Positions 34,536-46,167 are shown, numbered from the stretch's first letter. The stretch: DNA of 64,000 nt from Halicephalobus mephisto (GCA_009193035.1 SWDT01000013.1:186001-250000); one strand, 5' to 3'. A program made the numbers and translations. The notes: generated by a model not told the origin, from the letters alone.

Positions 34536-35949
34536 TTAAACATTTAGGGTCATTTCGTCAAGTTCATTAATAATATTCTTTCCGTTACTTTGGTAAATTT
34601 TTCCAGGAAGAGCTTCAACCATCTCATTCACGTTTTGCCGATCCTACGGGTGAATTTTGAATAATTTCTAAATTTAAATTAAAAACAAACCGTGATGCAT
34701 TCATTAATTAATGCGACGATGGAATCTATAATCGCCGTTTCGGAGTATTTCATTAAAGAAACGGCGCACATCTTCACCCAGCTGATTCCACCGAGATTCG
34801 GGGGTGTGCCTACACGGGCATGAGCACTATCCAACGCAAAATAGTCGTATATCACTGCTTCAAGTGGTGCAATCGGGAAATCCTCATTTAGTCGTCGATC
34901 CGGATACCGCGGAGTGATTAAAACCATCTTTGATTGCTTTGATTGATCGCATCTGAAGAAACAATTCACCGGATAGGTCCAAATTAGGAGTCGAATCTGT
35001 GGTCCGTTTACTAGTGGGAAGAAATAAACCACCTTCTTCCAGTAATCCCTGTCGGATATTTGTTTGATTAAAAGGGGATACATAGCTCGTACATGACAGG
35101 CAATCTCTTTCAGATTAGAACAAGCTCTGGCAGTATTCATGAGGTAGTTGACGAAACCGGAGGGGAAGAGGTATCCATTGATCCGTCTGGAAACAAGATT
35201 TAAATGATTTAAGAAATAAAACTCACTTCACAGTGGACTTTAACAATGAACTCAAGGCCTTGGCAATGAGTGATTCGTTCCTTTGAACCCGGGTTTTCAT
35301 AATACTTAGTCTTCTTTTACTTATTCTTTTTTTCGCCAGACGGAATACTTGGTTGTTATTTTTTTCCTTCGTCGAACAGAACCTTCTGAATCCAGTCCTG
35401 TCAACAGCCATCTGCGTGTTCATCTGGAAAGAATTCAAAGCAACATCGGCTTCGTTTCTAGTCATGATCTTCACAGCAAAAGGCAGGGAATCCGTCTGGA
35501 GCTTGCGAGCAGAGCGACAATTGTCGACGAGCCATTGGAGAGTGAAGCCGACGGTACTAATGTCGTCGTACCAAGAATAGCCAGTGATAATAAGGGCCGA
35601 AATTGACCTTGATTTATCCTTCACTCCAATGAGATTATTAAAATATCTCGAATCAGTGTCAAATTTCATCAAAAAACACCCATTGTAACTCGGGGGACAC
35701 GGATACTGAATCCAGGAAATTCATATATAAAATTTCAAAAAAACTTACAGAAAGTTTTATAATTTGATTATATGGCATTGACAAACCTTGTATAACATTA
35801 TCCTTCAAAACCAGAGGCAAATGAATAGAATGCAAGTCCAGAACAACGGGTCCATTCAGTTCAAACTTGACCCAGTCAATAACCACCGCTTCGGCGTAGA
35901 ACTTATGAGGTCGATTGGTTCCTAAGCCTCCATTGACGTACTCATTCAT
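34536..35949 (-). CDS. Unrecognised protein, 427 residues
   Basis: Four exons (35749-35949, 35227-35705, 34691-35186, 34536-34643) join in consistent phase. The product starts MNEYVNGGLGTNRPHKFYAE, contains a strongly basic middle section (RLAKKRISKRRLSIMKTRVQ, about residues 190-210) and ends DEMTLNV. No signal peptide, membrane span or catalytic motif is recognised. The region PCPPSYNGCF follows the first intron. It sits 270 bp upstream of the F-box-like gene and 311 bp downstream of TFIIB on the same strand, so it may be co-transcribed with them. It may belong to a nematode lineage-specific family. Confidence 0.72.
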
Positions 35950-36259
35950 TCTCAAAGAAATAACAAACAATAAACAATGACAAACAGCAGAAAAACAACT
36001 ATAATCAATGAAATGAAAAAAATTAACAAAATCGTTTCGGATGGGAAATATCCGTCACACGAATTATCGCTTTGAGACACTGTTCGGTTCCGAAACAATT
36101 GTCTGATTTTCGCGGGAGATTCAAATCACTTTTTTCTTTCCTACTGTTGTAACTTTCCATTCTTATTTATCACAAATTGCACATTTTTTATTTTTTATTA
36201 AATCAATACAAACAAAAATTACCAGTAAACTGAATGATAAAGCTTTATCAAAAAATACA

Positions 36260-37306
36260 TTAAGCTTGTGGAAGCTGTTCTACTGGCGTCTGAAAATTGA
36301 AATCTTCTGGAAACAGTTCTTTAGCTCTAGGCAGTAGTAACTTATAAGTCTGACGAATTGTCTGTTCAGCCACACCTGCAATTTCTCCAATATCTTTGGG
36401 AGTTCGTTTTTCACTAGATGCTTGAGATGCCATATAAATAGCTGCAGCAGCAATCGAAATCGGACTTCTTCCAGCAACGAGATCAAGTTCAACAGCTTTT
36501 TTCGCGATTCTTGTTGCTGCAGATTGAACAGATACTGGCAAACCTAAGTTATTACAGAAACGAGACTAAAATAGTAAAATTAATTCAGAATTTTCTAAAT
36601 TTTTTTACCATAAAATCAGCACTGGTGATCTGTTCCATGCTCGTTTCCATTGTCTTCAAAATGAGTTTGAAGCATTTACCGATATCTTTTTTTGACACAG
36701 ACGAAACAGCACAAATTTCTAAAAATTAATTATTGTTTAAATTACGGTAATTGAAATTTACCTTTGAAAGTTCTAGGAACACCTTCTTTCCTACAAGCAA
36801 AGTACAGACATGCAGCTGCTTGGGCTTCGTTACTCCGTCCCCTGAGGGCTCTGCTTTCGAGCACATCCTTGAAAGCCTTCCCAGCAGCATCCTGAATCGG
36901 TCTGGGCAGATGTATACGTTCTGACATTTCACGAATGGTCGCGATTCCCTGGTTCAATTGTCGATCAATGTTGTTCACATTTCTTCGTTGAGAATTTACT
37001 AATCTAAATAAAAAAAATTATTTAAATTTAAAAACTGAAAACTAACCCTTGAATACTTTCAGATGCTCCAAATCCAACTTGAATACTTGTCGACAAATCA
37101 CCACTTCCAAGAAGAGGGTTTTCTGGAGCACCAACACGAGAAGGATCTGTCCCACTTTTTTCATTACTGAAACTTCTCCATTCTGTCCCAACATCAACAA
37201 GTCTATCTCCAACAACAAGACCACATTCAGGACAAATAATGTCACCAGCACGATGATCTTCAACAAGATGAGCGTCAGGATGAATAGGACACAGCAAAGA
37301 GGACAT
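36260..37306 (-). CDS. ttb-1: Transcription initiation factor TFIIB
   Basis: Four exons (37047-37306, 36762-37003, 36609-36718, 36260-36565) give 305 residues (human TFIIB 316). The N-terminal zinc ribbon has CPIHP and, 18 residues on, CPECG; the B-finger/linker follows ([14 protein letters not shown]). Two cyclin folds are evident, with SLKGR-like [34 protein letters not shown], then [14 protein letters not shown] and [20 protein letters not shown], ending TPVEQLPQA as in the family. TFIIB bridges TBP at the core promoter to RNA polymerase II and helps set the start site. A TTTTTAG acceptor at 37322 lies 16 nt upstream of the ATG, typical of spliced-leader addition. Confidence 0.97.
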
Positions 37307-37329
37307 TATAAACCAATGTACCTAAAAAG

Positions 37330-37660
37330 TAAAAAATCACTAAAAATAATTCTAAAAATAATCACGGAAATCACGAAAAAGTTTAAAATCCTACAAAAAT
37401 TAAAATTATTTCAAAAATCACGAAAAAATACAAAAATTGTTAATAAAAAAATAGTCACGGAAAAAATACAAAATTAATTAATAAATATAAATAACTCTAA
37501 AAATCACGAAAAAGTTTAAAATCCTACAAAAATTAAAATAATTATAAAAAATCACGGAAAAAATACAAAATTAATTAGTAAATAAAAATTATTTCAAAAA
37601 AATAGTCACGGAAAAAATACAAAATTTGTTAATAAATATAAATAATTCTAAAAAATTTAA
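37330..37660. repeat. Degenerate A/T-rich direct repeats upstream of TFIIB
   Basis: Words such as AATCACGAAAAAGTTTAAAA followed by TCCTACAAAAATTAAAAT occur near 37370 and 37506, and ATAGTCACGGAAAAAATACA near 37450 and 37600, so a block of about 140 bp is duplicated. Confidence 0.75.
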
Positions 37661-37871
37661 AAAAAAGTAAAAAATCCGATGATAACGGATTAATTTTTGC
37701 ATCTCGATTAGATTACTCATTTATCTCATGTAAGATTCTTTGATATTTCTAAGGCACAGAAATCTAACAATGGCTGAAGCGTAGAAGTGAACATGGCAAG
37801 AAAACAGAAAATATCCTAAATACCTAAAAGTCAATTTCCGTGAAACCTAGGACTATAAAGGTCAACAACGA

Positions 37872-38789
37872 TCAGCTGGACGCTGCAGGTTTGAAGTACC
37901 CAAAGTTCAATCTGAGTTGTTCGAAAAAGATGAACGTTAGTACAGTATGGGGGGCGAGTCGGACCCAAGCTGGGATGAATCCTGAAAAAACCACTTCAAA
38001 AAAGAAATTCAAAAAAAAATTACCTTTGAAGAAACCGGCCGGACCAAGCTTGGCGGTGTAAAGGAAGCAGTCCCCGATTCCCTTGAAGGTCCCTGGAGGA
38101 GCGTTCATCATCCTGGTCTTCATCACGTCCATCGGCTGAGTCATCATTGTGGCTATGGAAGCAGCACAAAACGAGGAAAAGAAGTGAGTGGACAAGTTGT
38201 CGCCTCCAAGCCCGGAGGAAATGACGACTTGCTTGATCTGGTCGTAGAAGGAGAGCTGGCCGATCGTCATCAAAACGGCACGAGATGTGGCCATTGTGGC
38301 TCCTCCGAAGAGTTTCGAAACCCCTTCTTCCTTGATTATTCTGAATATTCCGTCAAGGGCGTGTTTGTAGTTTCTTCTTTGTTCGGGAGGGAGCTTTATG
38401 TCGTTCTGCATCCTCACATTGACCAGATCCCCGGGAGTACCGATGAATCCTCCACAAGCCCCGCTGATCCCGGCCAGGAAAGCCTTCTGGTAAAACGGCA
38501 AAGCCTGATCTTGTGGAAACTGCTTTTTTAAAGTTTCATACATCCCGAATCTTGTGGTGGAATACGTCAGTTGTCTCAATAAACTGGCAGACAGACCGTT
38601 ATAAAAACCAAGAACACCGTCACTTTTGAATATCTTCACTGCCATCTGAGGCAATGTCACCTTGCCAGTCTGCTGCGTCTGCAGATGGACCTTCATCAAG
38701 TCCAGGGGATGAGTGCAACAAGCAGCTCCAGCAGATGCTAAGCCACCAAAGTACCACCGGCCAATCCGGCTCTCCTTTGATTGCGACAT
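37872..38789 (-). CDS. Mitochondrial dicarboxylate carrier (SLC25A10 type)
   Basis: Two exons (38024-38789 and 37872-37981) around a 42-nt intron give 291 residues (human DIC 287). Three solute-carrier repeats are visible, each with the PxD/ExxK signature: HPLDLMKVHLQTQ, TPGDLVNVRMQND and QPMDVMKTRMMNAPPG. WYFGGLASAGAACCTHP and GLSASLLRQLTYSTTRFG are characteristic of dicarboxylate carriers. The protein exchanges malate or succinate for phosphate across the inner mitochondrial membrane. The intron length is a multiple of three without a stop, so if retained it would insert 14 hydrophobic residues in the last repeat; the family has nothing there, so it is called an intron. A CGTTTTAG acceptor ends 3 nt upstream of the ATG, an unusually short leader consistent with trans-splicing. 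Confidence 0.95.
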   Translation of the reverse strand: MSQSKESRIGRWYFGGLASAGAACCTHPLDLMKVHLQTQQTGKVTLPQMAVKIFKSDGVLGFYNGLSASLLRQLTYSTTRFGMYETLKKQFPQDQALPFYQKAFLAGISGACGGFIGTPGDLVNVRMQNDIKLPPEQRRNYKHALDGIFRIIKEEGVSKLFGGATMATSRAVLMTIGQLSFYDQIKQVVISSGLGGDNLSTHFFSSFCAASIATMMTQPMDVMKTRMMNAPPGTFKGIGDCFLYTAKLGPAGFFKGNFFLNFFFEVVFSGFIPAWVRLAPHTVLTFIFFEQLRLNFGYFKPAASS

Positions 38790-39512
38790 TGCCTAAAACG
38801 GTATATTTCAACACATCTTCAAGCAAAAAACACGGTTTCGCAGTTGGGGAAGTAAAAAAATAAAATTTTCATATAAAAAGTAAAATTCCAGTCTACGAAT
38901 AACTCAGTAATATTGTAAAAGTATCATTAGCAAAGTGTCTGGAAGTGATGTTTTTGAACTTGATGGGGTTTGAGAGGGCCTACGTGACAATTTCGATTTC
39001 CCACAAGTTCCTCTGAAACCTCCTGCGATTTCGTAATCGACTTTTTAGAAATCTGCCCACTTCAGGCACATCTCAAAACCTCTAAATTACAATCCTATGA
39101 AATATAAAACCCTCATATCCGGCTTGTAGGATCCATATTTATATATCAAAGCTATCCTAAAAACTGGGAAAACTACAACCATTAATAAACCGCCTTATCT
39201 ACATCAAATTTCTCTGTTGATATATTGTAATTCCAAAACTATTAAGGAACAATCAATAATAAAAACAGAAAACTTTTATCGAAAGAAATAAACAGACATA
39301 AGGCGACTTGGAAAAACACGAGCAATAAAATCTACCGCTAGATTGAACCCAGTTCTTCTTTCTTTCGAAACAAATAAAAATGGCGACGAAACCCGGTCTC
39401 AACGCGAAAGAGTATTCTCGTGCTTTGCGATTTCATAATTCTCTAGTTGGCTGGATTGATTCCTATCTGTCTGGCGTTTCTTTTTGTAAATCCGATCGCT
39501 TCTTGGTTCGAA
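38790..39512. other. Divergent intergenic region between the carrier and the capping enzyme
   Basis: This 720-bp region must contain the promoters of the minus-strand gene series and of the plus-strand capping-enzyme gene. Part of it (about 38980-39130) carries a diverged copy of the dispersed repeat found at 27.9, 49.5 and 60.0 kb (GATTTCGTAATCGACTTTTT). No gene is seen; an ATG at 39380 opens no supported frame. Confidence 0.6.
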
Positions 39513-41972
39513 ATGAATCCGGATGAGAATCCCCGACCCTTCAAACGAAGGAAAGGTAATTTTGACGTAATTGATCTTTTTGGTTATTGATATTGGATTC
39601 AGTAGCGGTGCAATCCAATTCAGACCAAGATTCCCAGAGCAAAATCAACGAAGATGGTCTTACTCGTGAACATGCAATGAGGCTTGGTCTCCCTCCGAGA
39701 TGGCACTACTGCCCGAAATACGGAGAGGTTGGTTTTTGTCTTGTTTATATAGGTAGGATTCTCTGGAAGCTTCTAGAATCTTGCAGGAATTATTTTCTCC
39801 AATCTTCTAATACTTCATTAAGACTCCTAGAATCTTCTTCAATTTCCCAAAACTTAATTTTCCTAACTTTTTAATATATCATTAAGACTTCTAAAATCTT
39901 GCAGAAAATTTTTTCCTAACCTTTTGAAACTTCATCCAGACTTCTAGAATCTCCTTCAATTCCGTAAAATCCAACACTTATAACCTTCCAGAACTTCATT
40001 TAAATTTTGGAAGACCATCTGAAATCCATAATTATAGAAGATTCTAGAAATTCTTGGCAATTTTACAACTTTTTGTTTCTACAAGAATGTAATTTCATAA
40101 TTTACATTTAGGTGATAAACGATCTGTTTTTCCCTATGAAAACTCCGTTATCTGAAGGCTATGATGATTTACTAGAGACGGAGTACAGATTTCATCCGGA
40201 TGATGTGTTCAAAATCAATCATCCGAACGGATTAAAGCCCAAATTGTGGATCAACTTGGCCAACACTGAGAGATTTTATGGAAGACGGCAAGTGACGAAA
40301 CACGGTTGTGAATACGTTCATATGCCGATGGTCGGTCATAATCAAGCTCCGACGAAGGAAGAAGTCGACAAATTCTGCAGGATGGTGAACGGGTTTCGAG
40401 GAGTAAGTAAACTCGATTTTTTCCCGAAATTATTCAAATTTTCCAGAAAAACGAGCCTGGATTGATTGCTCTTCATTGTACTCATGGATTCAACAGAACA
40501 GGTTTCCTCATTGCCGCCGCCCTAGTGGAACTGTTCAGTTGGGATGCCGAGACTGCAATTACAGAATTTGCCAGAGCCCGTCCGAGAGGCATCTACAAGG
40601 AAGACTATTTGCGTGAATTCTTTGAACGCTTTGATTCCTTCTTGAAGCCCGATGACCCCTTGCCAGTCGAACCTCCTGGAAGACCTGCTTGGGAAGATGG
40701 ACCTGACAATGAACTCCAATATGACTCCATGATGAATCAAGTAAATGGGACATCAGCACCAGCAGTCAGAGTTCCACAATTCATGGATGGACAAGTGTCA
40801 GGTTGTAATTTTGTGGAAGACGAGGAACAAAGAAAGTACCTTCAAGAGAAAGTGAGAGAATACATGCAACCGTTTGCTGAGAAGAAACTGAAGAATGAAT
40901 TCCCTGGTAGTCAGCCTGTGTCGATGGACCAGAGGAATGTTCAGCTTCTCGGAAGGGAAATGTACTGGGTTTCGTGGAAAGCAGATGGAATGAGGTAGGA
41001 CTCAACACTGACCGAAATATTCAAGAGATTTGTTTTCAGATATCTTGTCTTGATCAATGACGAGAACGAAGTCTATGCTTTCGATCGTGATAATAATGTC
41101 TTTGAGCTTCCACTCCGATTTCCGAAAGCCGACAAACTGGATGAACATATTACTGATACGTTGATTGATTGTGAAGTGATCATCGATAAACAAGGCGGAA
41201 CTGTTAGACCGAGGATGCTCATCTATGATCTGATTGTGTTCGAGAAAGCACTCTTAGGCAAGGAGAAATTTGAAATGCGGTTTGAACGGATCAAGTCTAA
41301 TATTGTCAAACCAGTGGAGAATGCCCTTGCTTCAGGGAAAATGTCAGTGCAGGTAATGTCTGTGAGACGCAAGGATTTCTACTACATTGTTGCTACTGCG
41401 AAAGTTCTCCAAATGCGAGTAGGACATCATGTCGATGGACTTATCTTCCAGCCTGATGACGACAAATACACTCCTGGTCGATTTGACAAATTGCTGAAAT
41501 GGAAACCGGTAGAAGAAAGTACTGTTGACTTTAAACTCAAGCTGGAAAAACATGTTAAAGAAGGCCATCCTGTGGAGTGGAAGGCTGCTTTGTACGTTCT
41601 TGGTCTGGCTAAACCATTTGCCTACATGGATGCAAAGAAGAGTTTGAAACAGTATGAAGGAAAGATTGTTGAATGTAGTTTTAATGTCCTTGTAAGTTGT
41701 GTTTTTGGTGATTTCTAAATGATTCGGTTTTTTAGGATGGTAAATGGCATTTCATGAGAGAAAGAACGGACAAGAGTCATCCTAACGCTTTGTCGACAGC
41801 GGTTTCTGTCTGCGAAACAATCAAGAACCCGGTCACTCAAAATTTCCTCCTTGACTTTATTCATAGATATGGATACCAAAAAGGCCGGCCTATCAGATTA
41901 CCTCCAGTACAACCAACAAATGGGAAACAACATCACAGTAATTCTGCTCAGCTGCAATCAATGATACTGTGA
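39513..41972 (+). CDS. cel-1: mRNA capping enzyme (RNA triphosphatase plus guanylyltransferase)
   Basis: Six exons (39513-39555, 39603-39727, 40112-40402, 40447-40994, 41040-41691, 41736-41972) give 631 residues, as in CEL-1 and human RNGTT. The N-terminal half is a cysteine-phosphatase-type RNA 5'-triphosphatase with the P-loop HCTHGFNRTGF (catalytic Cys164, Arg170). The C-terminal half is the nucleotidyltransferase: KADGMR (Lys331 forms the GMP adduct), DCEVIID (motif III), VDGLIFQP (motif IV) and LLKWKP (motif V), then the OB-fold with GKWHFMRERTDKSHPNA. Together they form the GpppN cap on nascent RNA polymerase II transcripts. Intron 2 is 384 nt; the others are 41-47 nt. The TTLL gene begins 294 bp downstream on the same strand. 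Confidence 0.97.
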
Positions 41973-42265
41973 AGTTGATTTTTGAATTTTTTTGAAACTA
42001 TGGGTTTTGTTTTTGTCTTTCAATAGTATCGTAGGGAAAATAACTTTTTGAGGAAGTTGATGTTAGCATTCGATACTCAGAACGGAATTACGATCGATTC
42101 AATTTTAGAGTAAAAAATGACCTTGTGAATGAGTTGATTGGATCTCTCATGGGTGGCGAATTGATTCACCCGTGTTCTTTTTCATTTGGTTTTTGAGCAG
42201 AAAGAGAAGTTCATTGTTTTGGTCGGGAACTCTAGTCGTGTTTTTGATGGTGACGTTTAGTCACA

Positions 42266-44544
42266 ATGATCGAAGTTAATTCGAAATTAGTGGTGTTGAT
42301 TGCAGTAATTGCTATCAGTATTAGTGTTTATAATAAGCTTCACAGAAATTCGGAGGATATTTTAGTAATTAAACAGGAATTGAATGAAATAGGAGAAAAG
42401 TGAGTTTTTAAAATTTTTACAAAACGTAATTAACCCGAATAGTGGGGTCCTGGAGCGAAGTGCCCTGTGTATTATTAACTGTAGTACTGTAGCCAAAGAC
42501 AACTCTCGGTTACATCAAATTTTGTTGTTTTCCGTTTATTATTGTCATTTTTATTGTTGTTGTCTTTTTTTTATATTATTGCTGATATTAAACATTCCAA
42601 ACTGTTTTCCCTATCGTTTACAACTTGATATTATATATGAATTTTCTTATTTTTTAGAATAGATTCGTTGAGGCCTTCCGAAAATTTAAGAATTTTGGAT
42701 AAACGTCCGATTGCGTTGATTGGAGCTGCTTCTATCAAACCTGATGATCCTGCTCACTTGAGGCATATTGAGACGGTCTTCACAAGGATCGGATACAGGA
42801 CGATCCTCGGTGTTGACAACTTTCTTTCATCCGGATTGACGACTTTCGATGTTTTTTGGAATCATGAGTATCCGTTTTTAAGCTCTAAACTTCGTTCATT
42901 GGTTGATAATCCTAGAAAAGGACAAAAGATCAACCATATCCCTGGATCAGGATACTACACTTCCAAAGTTGGTTCAGTTTTCAATAGTGGTTGATGATTT
43001 TAGTTTAGGTCCAATTGGCAACTGCGAATCTTTCTCTCGGAGTCCCGCTAGCCTTCAGATTACCTAGTCAAAAGTCGCAATTCATCGATTACGCCAAGGA
43101 GAATCCGTCTGTTCAATGGGTCCAAAAAAGCAATGCCCACCGTAATATTAGGGTCCTTCCTCTAGATCAGATCGATTTGGACAAATCCGAAACCTTCGTC
43201 CAGAAATTCATCGAAAACCCTCTTCTGATTGACAACAAGTAAGTTTTCAAATTCCCCAAAATCAGAATCCCACAGTACCCCGTGAGAACTTGACTAATTG
43301 AATTTTCTGGTTCAGAAAGTTCGACATTGGGATCTACACCGTCATCACTTCGATCTCACCTCTTCGAGTGTATATTTATGAAGGCGATGCTCTCATCAGA
43401 TTCTGCAGCAAGGAGTACGAGCCCTTCGACCCAGAAGACGTCGACATATACGTCGTTGGAGACGACTACACCCCCGTCTGGGAGATGCCGTCGTTGAAGA
43501 ACCTCTACAATGAGAAAAAGCTCACCTTCAAGTCAACACTGCATACTTATTTGAAGCAAATCGGGAAACATCCAGAGATCATCTGGACCCAGATTCGAGA
43601 GATCATCCGACAGGTCTTTGAAAGCCAGAATTTCAACATGATATCTTCTGCAAGGAACTACAGAAATCTCAGGTGAGTTCATTCTTTCAATAAAAAGCAT
43701 AACTTTAAAATTGTAATTTGAGTTTTCGAATTCCCGCGCAGAATGAACGAAAAGCACTTTTAGCACTTTATCGAACGTTTTTCAAAGCAATTACAATATA
43801 GGATTTACAACATAACATATTCAAGCTCGGACTCCTATTGTGAACGAAAATAAAAAAAAAATAAATTGGCAATTTTCTACTGAATTCGATTCTCCTTTAC
43901 GAATGTTTCTAAAACCTTTCGAATTAATATAGAAATAATTTCGTAAAAAACTCATTTTTGTAACATTGTGATTTTAAATTTTCCTATTATTTCAGACCTT
44001 ATTTTGAACTCTCTCGTTTTGATTTTGTGGTTGATGCCAACTTGAACGTTTACTTGATGGAAGCGAACATGTCTCCGAACTTGTCCACAGGCCACTTTAT
44101 CCAGAACCGACTACTTTACGAACAAGTCATTTTCAACGTCTTGTCATTGATAGGACTGACAAACAGACTGGATTCTGATTTCAATGAAGACGAAGAGGCA
44201 GAGGAAATGCTAGTTTCAGATAGGGACGTCCACTTAGGGTTGCCGGAATGTGAAGATCAAAGATGCTCGAATTGCGAGACGAATAAACTAGAAGTAAGTG
44301 ACTTAATTAAATATTGTTTATTGTTTTTTAGTCTTGTTATCTCTGTACTCAATGCATGACAAACGACGTGAAAAAAGACCTCAAAGCGACATATTTGGAA
44401 CACCTTAATCGTCGTCAAATGAGAAGACTTTTCCCTAGAAACCTCAATGGCGATCAGAAGCCTCAAAATGTAGAAGATAGAGTATTAAGCTTGTGGTTAG
44501 AAGAGAAATGTAAAGCCAACAAGATTTTCTGCGATCAAGAATAA
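42266..44544 (+). CDS. ttll-15: Tubulin tyrosine ligase-like protein, membrane-anchored, TTLL-15-like
   Basis: Six exons (42266-42399, 42658-42967, 43009-43238, 43316-43672, 43996-44293, 44332-44544) encode 513 residues. The N terminus has one hydrophobic segment (about residues 7-22, VVLIAVIAISISVY) and then a short coiled stretch, giving a single-pass anchor, a trait of nematode TTLL-15. The TTL ATP-grasp fold follows: KINHIPGSGYYTSK, WVQKSNAHRNIRVLPL, FDIGIYTVITSISPLRVYIY and the metal-binding FVVDANLNVYLMEANMSPNL near the end. After the domain comes a cysteine-rich tail (CEDQRCSNCETNKLE then CYLCTQC) that may bind metal. The family adds Tyr, Glu or Gly to tubulin or related proteins; divergence of the catalytic region makes activity uncertain. 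A GACGTTTAG site precedes the ATG by 5 nt. Confidence 0.85.
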
Positions 44545-44547
44545 AAA

Positions 44548-45115
44548 TTAATTTCTCGAAGGAGATACATTTTCCGAAAAGTACCCCATAACGTTTCCCG
44601 GAGGATCAAAATCCGCAACGACATAGCACAGGCCATTCCTGCCCATGGCGATCCCGATTCCGATTTTTCTGGAACTCTTCCAGACTAGTTGAGTGAAATG
44701 AAGACAATCCATACTTCCTTCGAGATTGTTGAAATCAGCTTTTCCGACTTCAGAATACCACATTTTTGCAGGGTTTAAAGCTAGAAAAATTATTTTAAAA
44801 ATATTTTAAAAGAAATCTTACAAGAAATCGGGGCTCCAGCAGCAATGTTTTCTCCGTATTTGTCGTTTTTCTGATGGGATAACGCTCCACTAGAAGCCAA
44901 ATGATCTGCCCAATTTTGAGCGTGACTGAAATTAATTTTTGATTTAATTTAGAAAAAAACTTACTTTGTAATATCCTTATCTAAAATTAATGGATCTGCA
45001 TTGTGGATTTTTCTGTACTTATTAATTTCATCTAGTTGCTGAAAAAATTTATTTTTCTAAATAATCCAAAAAAACTTACTTTTTTTCTGAATTTTTTCAT
45101 TTCAGACGGATCCAT
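44548..45115 (-). CDS. Small GAPR-1/GLIPR2-like CAP-domain protein
   Basis: Four exons (45080-45115, 44965-45038, 44822-44925, 44548-44780) give 148 residues, the size of GAPR-1 (154). The order is: KKQLDEINKYRKIHNADPLI (N-terminal helix), AQNWADHLASSGALSHQ, YGENIAAG, WYSEVGKADFN, HFTQLVWKSSRKIGIGIAMG and the tail FDPPGNVMGYFSENV. It has no signal peptide, so it is expected in the cytosol or on Golgi/endosomal membranes, where GAPR-1 binds acidic lipids and restrains Beclin-1. It overlaps no other gene but ends only 4 bp from the stop of the plus-strand TTLL gene, so the 3' UTRs must overlap. It is only distantly like the CAP protein at 2478-5308. Confidence 0.92.
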
Positions 45116-45388
45116 TTTGATTTTTCACAAAATATTCGTATTTAAGATTATTTATTATTTGACGTTATGAATCACCAAGATTACAAACAAAAGTGATTTT
45201 TAAGGAAATATAAAAAGCTTTTTGTCAACCAAGGACGATCCAAATTTCATTCATATCAAAAAAGACCGGGAAAACTGATGCATAGAAGCAAGGCCTGGAC
45301 ATGTATCGAAGATTTTAGATAATTGTCTAAACATTAGACAAGATTAACAGACGCAAAAGCAATGAGATCTTTGGTAACTAACTCGAGG

Positions 45389-46167
45389 TTAGAAATCCCC
45401 GACTAGAGCAATGGCACTGAAGGAAACGTTGTTGAGTTCGGACGAAAGTTTGTCGACGATCTTCCCGACGTCCTTGAAGAGAGTGTCGTCGGAAGTCGGA
45501 CCGACAGGACGGGCAAAGTCCATAGAGGAGTTGATCTCATAGAGGGTTCCATCGATGTTGAGGAAGGTGATGAAGTGGTGTTCGATGTTGGTTTCGGGAA
45601 GTCCAGTTTCGCCGGAACGAGCACAGTTGTCGTGGGCTTGAGCCATTTCTGGATCGTTCAGTAAACAATCAGACCGTTCTTCGATTCCGAGTTTTTCGGC
45701 TTTCTCGAGCCATTTGGCAAAGCTTCCAGAGCCAATGTCGATCTTGTTCTTCAAGTTGGAGAGGGAATGAAGAAGGGCAAAGGTCCCACAGGCATTTCCA
45801 ATCTTCTGTTTCATGAAAAAGACGTTGTCAGGGTTCTTGAATCCTTCGCTTTTCAACTTGTCATAATGACCTTCAACAAGTTTGTGGGCCTAAAAACGAT
45901 CCATTAGGATTAGTTAGAGTTCCGTTTCCACAAACATGTTCGTATTCTGGAAAACAAAGAATCATAGCATAATGAGGCTTAGGGATGAAGTTCAGACATT
46001 CATCATCGAATCCAAAGACGTCTTCACAACGAACTCCCTTGACACCGATGTCCTTAATCAACTGCAAAAAATAATATAAATTACGAAATCACAAAATTGA
46101 TTACCTTATCCATCGTTTCCGGGTTGGATTCCAGGGGGTTCCAGTAAATCTTCTCAGACGTAGCCAT
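45389..46167 (-). CDS. Ubiquitin C-terminal hydrolase, UCH-L1/L3 type
   Basis: Three phase-0 exons (46105-46167, 45936-46061, 45389-45889) give 229 residues (human UCHL3 230). The oxyanion glutamine and nucleophile lie in MKQKIGNACGTFALLHS (Cys97). The catalytic histidine is His168 in NIEHHFITF. Fifteen residues later, where the family has Asp in LYELDG, this protein has Asn183 in LYEINSS. The crossover loop lies between (residues about 135-165). UCH enzymes free ubiquitin from small adducts and C-terminal extensions. The Asn may weaken the triad or Asp187 nearby could substitute; activity is therefore uncertain. Introns are 43 and 46 nt. A TTTTCAG acceptor at 46183 lies 14 nt upstream of the ATG. 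The promoter region is shared head-to-head with ISY1. Confidence 0.94.

Noticed and set aside
38184..38531. 115-codon plus-strand frame opposite the dicarboxylate carrier
   Set aside because: Antisense shadow of a clear carrier exon.
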